DNA from: Malania oleifera
Lineage: Eukaryota; Streptophyta; Magnoliopsida; Santalales; Ximeniaceae
Reading direction: 5' to 3'
NCBI RefSeq assembly: GCF_029873635.1
Contig: NC_080419.1
Span: 80,026,931-80,090,930, forward strand
Length of the DNA: 64,000 nucleotides
A program made the position numbers and the translations under genes. The notes below the pieces were generated by a model. It was not told the origin of the DNA. It worked only from the letters and a program-made list of their open reading frames with translations, and made no database searches. Below, in pieces: positions 1-11,005 of the stretch. How positions within the stretch are numbered: the first letter of the stretch is position 1; the number at the start of each line of letters is the position of its first letter.

Positions 1-115
1 AAAATGTAATGTCGTCAATGAAGTCTACGACCTCCATTTGTTTCTGTTTTTATTTTCTCTCCCTCTTATTATTAAAATATTATTATTCTTCGGGTCACTA
101 CAGGAGGTTTCGCTG

Positions 116-960
116 CCCAGCAAATTCAAAATGCTGACCTTTGAAAGGTACGAGGGTTTGACTGACCCAGTCAATCATCTAGACACCTTCAAGGTGTTGA
201 TGTAATTACAAGGCGCACCTGATGTCATCATGTGTCGAGCATTTGCAGCCACCCTTAGAGGTAGTGCCAAGAATTGGTACCAAACCCTACGTCCTGGATC
301 AATCGGCTTCTTCTCGGAGATGAAGCAGTTGTTCACCGGCCATTTCCTCAATAGTCAGAGAATTGTCAAAATGTCGGCTCATCTGATGAGCATGGTTCAG
401 GGAGAATGGGAGAGACTAAAAAAGTCCATGCACCATTTCCTCACTGCGACCTTGGAGATCCGTAACTTGGATATGGGGGTGGCTTTGGCAGCTCTAACCA
501 CAGCCCTTCAGTCGGGAAATTTCCTTTAGTCATTGGGGAAGAAGCCATCGGCTGATATGGGAGAACTGATGGTCAAAGCATGAAAGTATATCAACCTGGA
601 AGAAATGATAGATACTAGAGGAAATCGGATCGAGTTGAAAATGAAGGGTAATAGGGAGATTGGCAAACCTTCCAGACCGTGAAGAGCCTAGAGAACAATA
701 CACTACATGCCAGCTCTAAGGCAAGAGGGCAATCTAGTAATTTCCCCATTTATACTCCCCTAAACGCACGACAAACCGATGTGTTGATGCACATAATAAA
801 GAAAAAGTACGTCTCGTGGCCTGAACCTATGCGAACACCCTCATATAAACAGAATATGTCAAGGTTCTATCAGTTCCATAGGGATCACGGGTACGATACA
901 AAAGAGTGTATTCAATTGAAGAATGAAATTGAAGCCTTGATAAAAATAAAAAATAAATAA
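116..960 (+). pseudogene. gypsy gag, broken
   Basis: From 116 the frame reads a Retrotrans_gag domain: FERYEGLTDPVNHLDTF, a stop in place of a codon near 203, then AATLRGSAKNWYQTL and the FFSEMKQLF helix. It stays open from 230 to a TAG at 527, and another frame resumes at 679 with QFHRDHGYDTKECIQLK, the usual end of this gag class, which has no canonical CCHC knuckle here. The family packages the element's RNA into virus-like particles. Several stops and one shift make it non-functional. The lysine-rich end at 930-960 is low complexity. Confidence 0.8.
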
Positions 961-1251
961 ATAAAAAAAGGCCACCTGTTGAGGTTCATAAATAAGGGGA
1001 GTCATCAAAGGGAAGCTCGTGAGCAGAAAAGGCCAAACAAGGACGAGAAAGAGGAACAAATCATAGGAGAAATCGTTGTGATCTTTAGAAGATCCACTAG
1101 TGGTGAAGACAGCGGAGGTGCTCGAAAAAGGTATGCTAAGTAGGTACTCTTAACGGAGAAAAGGGGGCCAAGCGGCAAAATAAAAAAACCAAATGATGCT
1201 ATCACCTTTAATAGTGAAGATGAAAAAGGAGTACAACAACCCCACAACGAC

Positions 1252-1895
1252 GCTTTAGTAGTCTCCCTTCTAGTGGCTAACTACAAAGTGAGGCGCGTGC
1301 TGATAGACAATGAGATTTCAACCAACATTATATTCTAGTCGGTGCTCGAGGGAATGAAGATCGATAGGGAACACCTCAAACCAATCTCCACCCCCTTGGT
1401 CAGATTTGGAGGAGACATAGTACATCTCATGGGAACAATTACACTCCCGATAACAATGGGGACAGCCCCACAGCAAATCATTTGGTTGACAGATTTCCTA
1501 GTGGTCGATCGGCCATCAATATACAACATCATACTAGGCCGCCCCTCGCTTAATGCGGCCCGAGCCATAACATATACGTATCACCTAAAGATGAAATTCT
1601 CTACTTTGTACGGGACAAGGATGGTCAAGGGAGATCAAGTAGTAGCTCAGAATTGCTATGTGATGGCGGTAAAAGGTAAGACGGAAGCAAGAGAGACCTT
1701 GACCGTTGAAGACCCAGAGGTGAGGGGAGTGTAGCCTCAAATTAGCACATTGGATAACAACCTCACACGTATACCCATAAACGGTAATCAGGAGAAGTGC
1801 GTGCAAATCGAGAGTCACCTGCCCTATACTTTGAGAGCAAAACTAAGTGAGCTACTGAATGAATTCGTAGATGTATTTGCTTGGTCGGCCGAAGA
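1252..1895 (+). pseudogene. gypsy aspartic protease and linker, broken
   Basis: The frame around 1252-1734 encodes a retropepsin-like domain. The usual catalytic D-T/S-G stretch appears as VLIDNEISTNII (codon for D at 1306), so the Gly after the catalytic Asp is missing. A TAG follows at about 1336. The second half has the family-typical YNIILGRPSLNAARA. After a stop at 1732 another frame gives the linker ELLNEFVDVFAWSAEDV, ending at the LTR boundary at 1896. The damaged active site and stops mark it as dead. Confidence 0.75.
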
Positions 1896-1977
1896 TGTAA
1901 AGACCCGAAGAATTACAGTAATTAAATAATAAATAAAGGAGAGGAAAACGAATTTGAAGAAGGGATTTCAGCAAGGT

Positions 1978-2178
1978 CTCGTCGACGAATGTAAAAGTGC
2001 TCATCAACGAGTAGGGCCTTTGGGCTCATCGATGAGAACGAGTATCTCGTTAATGAGAAAGATGAGAAATTATTGAAAGGACTATTCTAGAACTTGAAAC
2101 TCATCAATGAGGAGAAGGTGTTCATCGACGAAATCCCTTCATTAACTCATCGACGAGGTGACATGTCTCGTCGACAAG
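1978..2178 (+). repeat. Eight copies of a 12-bp palindrome in the LTR
   Basis: Variants of CTCATCGATGAG occur at 1978, 2000, 2025, 2046, 2100, 2121, 2146 and 2167. The copy at 2025-2036 is a perfect palindrome; the others differ at one to three positions and mostly keep the dyad. Spacing is 20-54 bp. They sit in the first 300 bp of the LTR, where promoter-side control sequences often lie. Function unknown. Confidence 0.85.
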
Positions 2179-2248
2179 TCCACGTAGACAAGCTTGCTTT
2201 TTATATGAAGTCAAAAAATCATTTTTTCTACAAGAATGTCAATAAAAC

Positions 2249-2251
<3 letters not shown>

Positions 2252-2281
<30 letters not shown>
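2252..2281 (+). repeat. (CT)n microsatellite
   Basis: About 15 uninterrupted CT units inside the LTR, followed by a pyrimidine-rich stretch to about 2335. Confidence 0.95.
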
Positions 2282-2282
<1 letters not shown>

Positions 2283-4298
2283 GAATATGGTTTCTCTCAC
2301 TTCTCTCTAAGTTTCCGGCTCCGTCTCTCCCTGGTTAGACGATTAGAAGCTACCACAGTGATCCTAGGGAGATTCTCTACAACATAGCTGGAGCGAAATG
2401 TTGATTTGAGAAGTTTGAGAACCATCCCAAAACCAGGGTAAGTAGATTATCTGGGCATTGTTAGTATTACCAAGTTTATTTTAACCTAGATTTTGTATTA
2501 TATGAGAATATACTGGAGTTTTGTGAAGTAAAATCAGGGTATTATATTCTCAGGGTTAGGGTGTTTTGGGACCCTGCAGGAATGGGTTGAGGACCCCAGT
2601 GGATATCTTTTCAGAAGGCCAGGTAAATAATGAATAGTTTATAATTCAGAAGATAGAAAAATGAAGAATATTCTGGGTATTTAGTTGATTGCAAGATATA
2701 TATATGTATAATATTTTCAGGGTTATGGAATGATAGATGCTAGAGGTGTAATTTAAAACGTTAGTAGGCGAGCTTAATCACGAGGTAAAGGAAATATGCT
2801 ATGCTAGGAAATTTTAGTATGGTTATCAGTATAAAGTATATGTTTTACTAGATTATTATTCACATTGTGAAATATTAGTATAACAAAAAAATACAGATTT
2901 CAGAGCACGAAAGTCTAATTATTTAATTGTGTGGCATGAGCTCGTATAGATTAGTACAGTATTTATACAGTTTACAAATACCATGTTTTACAGTATATGA
3001 GCATAAAATATCATGGGATGTGCATGTTCTATAGAATGATGAATTTTTCAGTATACATACAAATAGAAATTTTACAGAATATTTAGAAACATGATTTACA
3101 GTATTTCCAAGATTCCATGATTTACAGTATACGTACAGAAACATATATTTTCAGCATTTTCAGAATACCATGATTTCAGAACCATAATACCCAGAGTCTC
3201 AGATATTCAAATATACAGATATTAAAAATTCAGTCAGTTATTTGATTTTCAGATTATTCAGATTAGTTTTATAGTGTTATGGTTATTTCAAAATCATGGT
3301 AAAACAGTAATATAGAAATGTTAGTTATATATATACAAAGTATCAGACTCTAATAGACCAAATTTAGTTAGTAGAGCACAGTACCGTAGCTATTTTTAGT
3401 TTAAAGTGCAACCACACAACTCAGATAGTACGTGGATTTTCAGCAGTTGATCATGCCTATGTTGTGGACAGGCTCCCCATCAGTTAGGGTTGAGGAGGTC
3501 GATCTGTCTTTCGGAGTTCAGTTGACTTATCCTTGTCGGCTAGCTAGCGATAGGTCTCGCCTGTAGCCCGCACAACCCTATCATAAGGGGTTAAATCATG
3601 ATTTTCAGTTATCCATGCAGGGAAGTTTTCTTAGTTATTATATATATATATATATATATATATATCCAGATTTAAAGAAACTGTAGGCATACCTATGAAT
3701 ATTAGAAGTATTATGAATAGATTATTCAGAAAAATAGTTTATGTTAAGCAACATAGGTATGAGTTGTACTTTGTATTATTATTATACATGTTTTCTCAGA
3801 CTCAGTTATTTACAGTACTTCCAAATCAGATTTTCCAATTATGTAAACTTATTTGCCACACACTAGTAATAGCTTATTTCGTCTTGCTTAGCATTATCTC
3901 ATCCCAGTGAGTTAACATTTTTTTTAAGGAGATCCAGCTAGGCGAGCAGATCAGACTCGCAGATAGAAGAGACTACAGTACTGTCTTGTCTGTAGGTGAG
4001 TATTTTTGGGAAGTCATTTCAAGTAGTCCCTAGGTCCAGATGAGTGTATTTTGGGAATGGTTATGTATGCATATTTTTGGAAAAATTCTGACACTCTGGT
4101 ATTGTATATATTAACGTGGTTGTATGTATTCTGCTTTCCACTCCATAGGTAGTTTATTAAGTTCCAGATTCCATGGTCCCTATCTGGTCTGTGATGATGG
4201 TTTGGTTTTTATTAGAAGGTGTCAGAGCAATGAAAGTTTACAGTTATATATATATATAAGGGGAAAAAAATGGCATGAAAAATCAAGTCGTTATAGTT

Positions 4299-4312
4299 TG
4301 GTATCAGAATTT
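4299..4312 (+). other. Primer-binding site, tRNA-Met type
   Basis: TGGTATCAGAATTT follows the LTR end. The first ten bases match the plant retrotransposon primer site complementary to the 3' end of initiator tRNA-Met; the next bases have drifted from the usual AGC. Confidence 0.8.
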
Positions 4313-4620
4313 AGGTTGCTAGGTTCTATAGACTTTAAAGTGCAGTGGAAGCAATACCAGAGTATAGGAAAGGATTTAAGGATTTGTTCTGTGGTTTGGG
4401 TGCAAGATTTTCGTGGTGATTTCTGTGTCTTTCCTAGGGTGACGATTTCAGAAAAGTCATAGTAAACTATTGTCGGGTCTTGTTTCTAGGTTGCAGGATT
4501 GGATTTTGAATTAGGATCAGGGAGGATAGTTAATAGTGAATATGATATTTCAGTTGAATTAAACAAATTAGATCTGCTTGAGAGATAGGGTCCTTAAATT
4601 GTGTTCTTTGCCTTTTTAGG

Positions 4621-6070
4621 ATGAACCTAGGGAGTAGTGGTACGAATGTTGAGGGTGATAGAGCAGGACCTTTTAGTATGGGAGGTGGAGATACTGAGGC
4701 GGTATTGCGCAGTGTTACCCAGCAGGTGATGGCTGAAATGGCCAAGAGCTCAAAGGAGCATAGCTGCACGATCGAGCAATTTACGTAGATGAAGCCCCCA
4801 TCTTTTGCTAGAGGAGTTGACCCGATTATGGCTGAAAATTGGGTCCAGGAAATTAAGGAAACGATGACAGTGCTTCCATGTATAGATGAATATAAGGTAG
4901 TATTTGTGACGTTCAAACTCACAGGAGAGGCAAAACGCTAGTGGAGATCAACGAGGTTAATTGAGGAGCAGAGACTGGATCCTGTGCTAATGATGTGGAG
5001 TCGATTCAAGGAACTATTCCTTGAGCGATATTTCCCTACTATCGTTCGAAGTGCAAAGGTAGTAGAATTCATGCACTTAACTCAGGGGTAGATGATAGTA
5101 TCACAATGCGCAACTCGATTTATTGATTTGTCTTAATTTGCCCCATATTTGGCACCGGACGAGGAGAAGAAGGCGAGAAAGTTTGAAGAGGGCCAGAGGT
5201 AGAACTTGTTTGAGTAGGTTATCGGTTTTTAGGCTCAGATATTCATGGAGGTCATGGATAGGATTGTGATTATTGAGAGTGGCATGCAGAGAGGCATCAC
5301 AGCTCAGAGTTAGAGAAAGAGGCCCACACCTCAGTGTTTTCAGGCATGTTCCAGCTTGGGCCCATGGAGAGGATACCGTTACAATGGTGGTCAAAGGCAA
5401 TTAACGGGACCTCGTGAGAATCAGGGTGTGCAGACGTAACCTGTGTGTCAGACGTGCAGAAGGAGACATCTAGGAGAGTGCTGGGTAGGGAGAGACGTCT
5501 GTTATCATTATGGGAGACCTGGCCACCTGGAACGAGCATGCCTAGGACTGCCAATCCAGGTCCCAACTCCCAGACCCTACTGGGGAGGTTATCAGGCGTC
5601 CCGTGGAGGCCAGCAGAGGAATGTAGCCCCTGCGAGGGTTTATGTTTTGACGTCGGAAGATGCTGATACTACCGCAGATGTAATGATAGGTACCTTTACT
5701 ATTTTATCATATCAAGTTATTGCTTTATTTGATTTAGGTGTCACCCATTCTTTTGTGTATGTGGCCTATGTTAAGTTGTATGGAAACGAGACCCAGCTAT
5801 TAGATATAGAATTTCCAGTAGCTACACCATCAGGGTCAGTGATGAGGTGTCGTAAGGTGCTCAGGGATTATCCAGTAGAAATTCAGGGGAGGGTTTTACC
5901 AACTAACTTGATTGTGTTAGATATGTATGGATTCGATGTAATATTGGGGATGGATTGGTTGGCAGCTAATTATGTTAATATTGACTGTCGTATGAAAGAG
6001 GTGATATTCAGACCACTAGGCAAGCAAGAATTTAAATTTGTGGGATCACAGGTGTGTTCCCCGTCTTAGT
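4621..6070 (+). pseudogene. gypsy gag and protease, broken
   Basis: The frame starts with ATG at 4621 (MNLGSSGTNVEGD). It reads a Del/Tekay-type gag with W-x-x-E-I-K-E-T near 4850 and RFKELFLERYFPT near 5005. A zinc knuckle at about 5494 reads CYHYGRPGHLERAC, where the second Cys is Tyr. The protease region has ALFDLGVTHSFV, with Leu in place of Ser in the catalytic DSG, and ends FDVILGMDWL. More than ten stops lie in gag; many are TAG where the second copy downstream still has CAG. The protease part (5443-6067) is open. Confidence 0.85.
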
Positions 6071-6072
6071 TA

Positions 6073-7550
6073 GTGTCAGCTATGCAGGCGAGAAGACTGC
6101 TCCTAGAAGGATGTCAGGGGTTTATGAACTTTGTAAAAGAAGTGTCAAAAAATGAATCGAAGCTTGACAGTACACCAATGGTAAGGGAATTTCCAGATGT
6201 TTTTCTAGAAGAATTACTTGGGTTGCTTCCTGATCGTGAGGTAGATTTTACTATAGATTTACCTTCTGGGACAGCAGCCGATCTCTAGGGCTTCTTACCG
6301 TATGGCTTCAGTTGAATTGGGAGAATTAAAAGATCAGTTGCAGGATTTGTTGAATAAAGGGTTTATCAAACCTAGCGTATCGCCCTGGGGAGCACCAGTG
6401 CTATTCGTAAAGAAGAAAGACGGGTCTATGAGAATGTGCATAGATTACAGAGAAATAAACAAGGTAACCATTAAGAACAAATATCCCCTACCCCGTATAG
6501 ATGATTTATTTGATCAGCTTCAGGGTACGTGAGTCTATTCCAAGATCGATCTTAAATTAGGTTATCACCAGGTGAAAGTCAAGGCAGAGGACATATCAAA
6601 GACATCATTTCGAACCAGATACATGCACTACGAGTTTTTGGTGATGTCACTCGGGTTAACTAATGCAACAGAAGTATTTATGGATTTACTGAATTAGGTG
6701 TTTCATCAATATTTAAACCAATTTGTTGTGGTTTTCATTGATGATATACTGGTCTACTCAAGGAATTTTGAAGAGCATGAGGCACACTTACGGCTGGTGC
6801 TTCAGACACTCAGGTAAAAGAAATTGTATGTCAAGTTTAGCACATGTGAATTCTGGTTAGAGAAAGTTGCGTTTCTAGAGCATGTTATATCGGGGGATGG
6901 AATTTTAGTGGATCCTAGTAAGATAGAGGTAGTGGTAATTAGGAAAGGCTGAGGAATGTTTAGGAGATTAGGAGTTTCTTGGGACTGGCGGATATTACCA
7001 TCAGTTTGTAGAGGGATTCTCAAGATTATCAAGACCTTTGACGTGATTGACCACGAAGAATGCCAGATTCACATGAGATGATGAATGTGAGCAAAGCTTC
7101 TAGGAATTAAAATAGTGGCTCGTCACTACACCAGTACTGACGATTCCATCTAGACGTGACAACTATGTAATTTACAGCGACGTGTCTTTGAAAGGGCTTG
7201 GTTGTGTGTTGATGCAGCATGGTAGGGTTGTAGCTTATGCCTCCTGACAATTGAAAGAGTACGAAAAGAACTACCTTACCCATGATCTAAAATTAACTGC
7301 AGTGGTACGCACATTAAAGATTTGGAGGCATTACTTTATGGTGAGAGATGCAAGATATTCTCTGATCACGAAAATTTGAAGTACTTTTTCACTCAAAAAG
7401 AGCTGAACATGAGACAGAGGTGATGGTTGGAACTTATTAAAGATTTTGACTGCACTATTAGTTACCACCCAGGGAAAGCAAACATGGTAGTAGATGCTCT
7501 GAGTAGGAAATTAGTGGGATCAGCACTGGCAGCTATGGGGGTTTAGCATC
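6073..7550 (+). pseudogene. gypsy reverse transcriptase and RNase H, broken
   Basis: After a stop at 6067 the frame continues with EFPDVFLEEL. RT motifs follow at 6302-6530: [20 protein letters not shown], then [12 protein letters not shown] and [13 protein letters not shown]. The catalytic box reads [10 protein letters not shown] near 6738 in another frame. RNase H is recognisable at 7170-7290 (SDVSLKGLGCVLMQ, then [10 protein letters not shown]). Frameshifts and stops break it about every 200 bases. These domains normally copy the element's RNA into DNA. Confidence 0.85.
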
Positions 7551-8275
7551 CGATCCAGATGGAACTGGAGAGACTCGATGTAGAGTTGGTGGAGAGTGAT
7601 CCTCAGGCATTTATTTCCAACTTAGTGGTGCATCCTATATTATAGGAAAGAATTAAAGCTACTCAGAAAGAGGACCCAGAATTAGCAGAGGTAATAGCCA
7701 GAGTACAAGATGGTCAGGGAGAGGAGTTCAATATTTCTGATAACGGAGCTCTGAGCTTTCGCACCAAATTGTGTGTGCCTACAGATGATGACATAAGGAG
7801 GACGATTTTAGAGGAGGCTCACAAATCTCTATACACTGTTCATCCTGGAAGCACTAAAATGTATAGGGATTTGCGAGAGTATTTCTGGTGGAGTGGCATG
7901 AAGAGGGAGATTGCCAAATTTGTGCAGCAGTGCTTGACGTGTCAGCAGGTTAAGACTGAGCGCCAGAGGCCGACATGGCAGTTGCAGCCACTTTACATCC
8001 CTGAATAGAAGTGAGACCACATATCCATGGATTTCGTAAGTGGGCTACCGCCGGCACTGCATGGTCAGAATGTCATTTGGGTAGTTGTTGATCAGCTAAC
8101 GAAAATAGCCCACTTTCTACCTATTAAAGTTAGCTACCATATGAACCATTTGACAGAGATTTACATCCAGGAGATTGTTCGACCCCATAGAGTGCCAGTA
8201 TCTATAGTTTTGGACCATGACTCACGCTTTACATCACGATTTTGGAAGAGCTTGCAGAAGGCTTTGGGGTCTTAG
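7551..8275 (+). pseudogene. gypsy integrase, broken and cut short
   Basis: The H2C2 zinc-binding region (7769-8008) has HPGSTKMYRDLREYFWW and CLTCQQVKTERQRP. The catalytic core follows at 8027-8275: [20 protein letters not shown], then [13 protein letters not shown] and [18 protein letters not shown]. The third acidic residue and the C-terminal or chromodomain part are missing, because at about 8276 the sequence jumps back to gag. The join is not a target-site duplication. Confidence 0.85.
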
Positions 8276-9397
8276 TTAGGTAGTACTTGCAACGTTCAAA
8301 CTGACAGGAGAGGCAAAACACTAGTAGAGATCAACGAGGTTGATTGAGGAGCAGAGACCGAATCCTATGCCAGTGACGTGGAGTCGATTCAAGGAACTGT
8401 TCTTTGAGTGATATTTCCCTACTATCATTCAGAGTGCAAAGGCAGCAGAATTTATGCACTTAGCTCAGGTGCATATGATAGTGTCACAGTACACAACTCG
8501 ATTTATTAAGTTGTCTTAGTTTGCCCCACATTTGGCATCGGACGAGGAGAAGAAGGCGAGAAAGTTTGAAGAGGGCATGAGACAAAACTTGTTTGAGTAG
8601 GTTATCGGTTTCCAAGCTCAAACATTCACGAAGGTCGTGGATAAGGTTGCGATTATTAAGAGTGACATGCAGAGAGGCATCGCAATTCAGAGTCAGAGAA
8701 AGAGGCCCATGCCTTAGGGTTTTCAGTCAGGTTCTAGTCGGGGCCCATGGAGAGGAGACCGTTACAGTGGTGGTCAAAGGCAGTTGACGGGACCTCGTGA
8801 GAATCAGGGTGTGCAAACCTACCCTGTGTGTCAGACGTGCGGGAGGAGACATCTAGGAGAGTGCCGGGTAGGGAGAGACGTCTGTAATCATTGTGGGAGA
8901 CCTAGTCACCTAGCACGAGCATGCCCAGGATTGCCAATCCAGGTCCCAGCTCCCAGACCCTCCCGGGGAGGTTATCAGACGCCTCGTGGAGGCTAGCAGA
9001 GGAATGTAACCCCTACAAGGGTTTATGTTTTGACATCAGGAGACGGTGAGACTGTCATAAATGTAATGACAGGTACCTTTACTATTTTATTATATCAAGT
9101 TATTGTTTATTTGATTTAGGTGCCACCTATTCTTTTATGTCTGTGACCTATGTTAAGTTGTCTGGAAACGAGACTCAGCTATTAGATGTAGAATTGTCAG
9201 TAGCTACACCATTAGGGTCAGTGATGAGGTGTCGTAGGGTGCTCAGGGATTATCCAGTAGAAATTCAGAGGAGGGTGTTACCAGCTGACCTAATTGTGTT
9301 AAATATGTATGAATTCGATGTAATACTGAGGATGGATTGGTTGTCAGTTAATAATGCTAATATTGACTGTTGTATGAAAGAGGTGATATTCAGACCA
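8276..9397 (+). repeat. Second gag-protease module (copy of 4893-6014)
   Basis: This segment repeats gag and protease of the element upstream at an offset of about 3383 bases, starting in mid-gag. It is divergent: the zinc knuckle reads CNHCGRPSHLARAC (all Cys kept, one Gly changed), and the protease ends in YEFDVILRMDWL where the first copy has YGFDVILGMDWL. Several gag codons that are TAG in the first copy are CAG here, so it is not a recent exact duplication. It ends abruptly in a TA-rich stretch that begins an LTR fragment. Confidence 0.85.
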
Positions 9398-9497
9398 CCA
9401 GTTATATATATATAGTATTAGACCTTGATGGACCAAATTTAGTCAGCAGAGCACGATACCGTAACTATTTTTAGTTTAGAGTGCAACCACATAACTC
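9398..9497 (+). repeat. LTR fragment joined to the protease end
   Basis: About 100 bp matching 3321-3425 of the LTR at 1896-4295 (TATATA run, then the GACCAAATTTAGT and GTGCAACCAC stretches). It is joined directly after the protease codons CCACCAG, the same junction as at about 10080. Confidence 0.8.
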
Positions 9498-10079
9498 AGG
9501 GTCAATGATGAGTTGTCGTAGGAGGAAACATTTGGGAGAGTGCCGAGCAAGGAGAGACGTTTGTTATCGTTATGGGAGACCCGACCACCTTGCATGAGCA
9601 TGCCCAGGACCACCGATCCAGGTCCCAAGTCCCAAACCCTATCGAAGAGGTTATCAGGCGCCGCATGGAGGCCAGTAAAGGAATGTAGCCCCGACGAGGG
9701 TTTATGCCTTGACGTCGGGAGACGCTAAGACTGCCGCAGAGCAAAGGACAGGTACCTTTACTGTTTTATCATATCAAGTTATTGTTTTATTTGATTTAGG
9801 TGCCACCCATTCTTTTGTGTCTGCGGCCTATGTTAAGTTGCCTGGAAATAAGACTCATCTATTAGATGTAGAATTGTCAATAGCTAAACCATCAGGGTCA
9901 ATAATGAGGTGTCGTAGGTTGCTCAGGGATTATCTAGTACAAATTCAAAGGAGGGTGTTACCAGTTGACCTGATTGTGTTAGATATGTATGAATTCGATG
10001 TAATAGTGAGGATGAATATGTTGTTAGTTAATTGTGCTAATATTGGTTGTCGTATGAAAGAGGTGATAGTCAAACCACC
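9498..10079 (+). repeat. Third gag-protease module, shorter
   Basis: It opens with a short patch like 9208-9230, then jumps back to the zinc-knuckle region (CYRYGRPDHL) and reads through the protease (VLFDLGATHSFVS at about 9780, YEFDVIVRMNML near the end). It shares Glu and Arg substitutions in the protease end with the second module, so these two are sister copies. The protease frame 9709-10113 is open. It ends at the same CCACCAG-TATATA junction as the second module. Confidence 0.8.
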
Positions 10080-10081
10080 AG

Positions 10082-10113
<32 letters not shown>

Positions 10114-10305
10114 CATCAGACCCTGATGGACCAGATTTAGTCAGCGGAGTATGATACCATAATTATTTTCAGTTTAGAATGCAATCACATAATTTAGATA
10201 GTATGTGAATTTTAAGCAGTCAATCGTGTCTATGTTGTGGGTAGGCTCCTCGTCAGTTAGGGTTGAGGTGGCCGATCTGACTTTCGGAGTTCAGTTGACT
10301 TATAT
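10080..10305 (+). repeat. LTR fragment with long TA run
   Basis: A (TA)n run, then sequence matching 3330-3535 of the LTR (CATCAGACCCTGATGGACC, later TTTCGGAGTTCAGTTGACTT). It is longer than the fragment at 9398. The match stops at 10305. Confidence 0.8.
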
Positions 10306-11005
10306 GAGGATACCCATGGGCTGGAATGTGAAAATGAAAATGAGGAAGAAAAGCTTACAAAATCTATTGAAATATGAATATGAGAAAGAAAAGCTTATGA
10401 AAGAAAAATGTGAATATGGTTTTGAGAAATAAGAAAGTACGTATATGATTATGAAAATGATAAGAGAGCTTTTAAAAAAATATGTTTTACGTACATATAT
10501 GATTAAGAGTACATAATTATATATTTTCTCCTAGCTGTTATATGTATTAAAATGGAATGTGATATGATGTAATTGAACTCACGCTGCCACACACTGTGAA
10601 TAATTTATTCCATCTTACTGAGAGGTATCTCACCCAAATATTTTAATATTTCAGGAACCGTAACAAACCAGGAGATAGAACTCTGAGATAGAGGGGAGAT
10701 GGTACCCTGATAGGGTAAGCATTTTGTGTTAGGGAATGTGTTTTTGTAATCCCCTAGGGTATGTTACGGATTTTTGGGGATGTAAATGGATGTATAGAAC
10801 TCTGGATATTTGTATTCTAGATGGTATGTAAATATGGACTTCTGCTGCTAGGTATTTAATTATATGATGGACTAATTACCCGGTATCCCACTTCGAGTCG
10901 GGTCTTGATGATATATGATATCAAGGTTTTGATATGAAAAATGACGATAATTATTATTGTTTATTTAATTTTTAAAAAAAATGATGGAAAAATCGGGTTG
11001 TGACA
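10306..11005 (+). mobile_element. 3' part of a related gypsy LTR
   Basis: It is not collinear with the LTR at 1896-4295 but has the same plan: a purine-rich stretch, then CTGCCACACACTG with TCTCACCC (compare GCCACACACTAG and TCTCATCCC at 3856-3906), and an end TCGGGTTGTGACA at 11005 that pairs with the TGT-ACGACCCG type of LTR start. This suggests the 3' LTR belongs to a sister subfamily or arose by recombination. Confidence 0.55.

Larger units (their letters stand above)
1..1895 (+). mobile_element. Truncated Ty3/gypsy retrotransposon remnant (gag and protease)
   Basis: This stretch reads as a decayed gypsy polyprotein: a gag domain, then a short basic linker, an aspartic protease and the start of the protease-RT linker. 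The residues DVFAW followed by SAEDV near the end are typical of the segment before gypsy reverse transcriptase. The reading frame is cut by many stops. At 1896 it is interrupted by the LTR of another gypsy element, and no matching RT is found beyond that element, so the 3' half is lost or moved. The left end lies outside the window. Confidence 0.8.
1896..4295 (+). mobile_element. 5' LTR of a Del/Tekay-like gypsy element (about 2.4 kb)
   Basis: The LTR starts TGTAAAGACCCG, the usual start of plant Del/Tekay-type LTRs, and ends near GTTATA, three bases before a tRNA-Met primer site at 4299. Parts of it reappear at 9398-9497 and 10080-10305. It holds an array of 12-bp palindromes, a (CT)n tract and an AT run at 3640-3664. 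No 5-bp target duplication matching GAAGA before it is found after 11005. Small reading frames inside it look accidental. Confidence 0.75.

Noticed and set aside
1005..1247. Minus-strand frame opposite the gypsy remnant
   Set aside because: It is the antisense of the lysine/glutamate-rich gag-protease linker and has no domain of its own.
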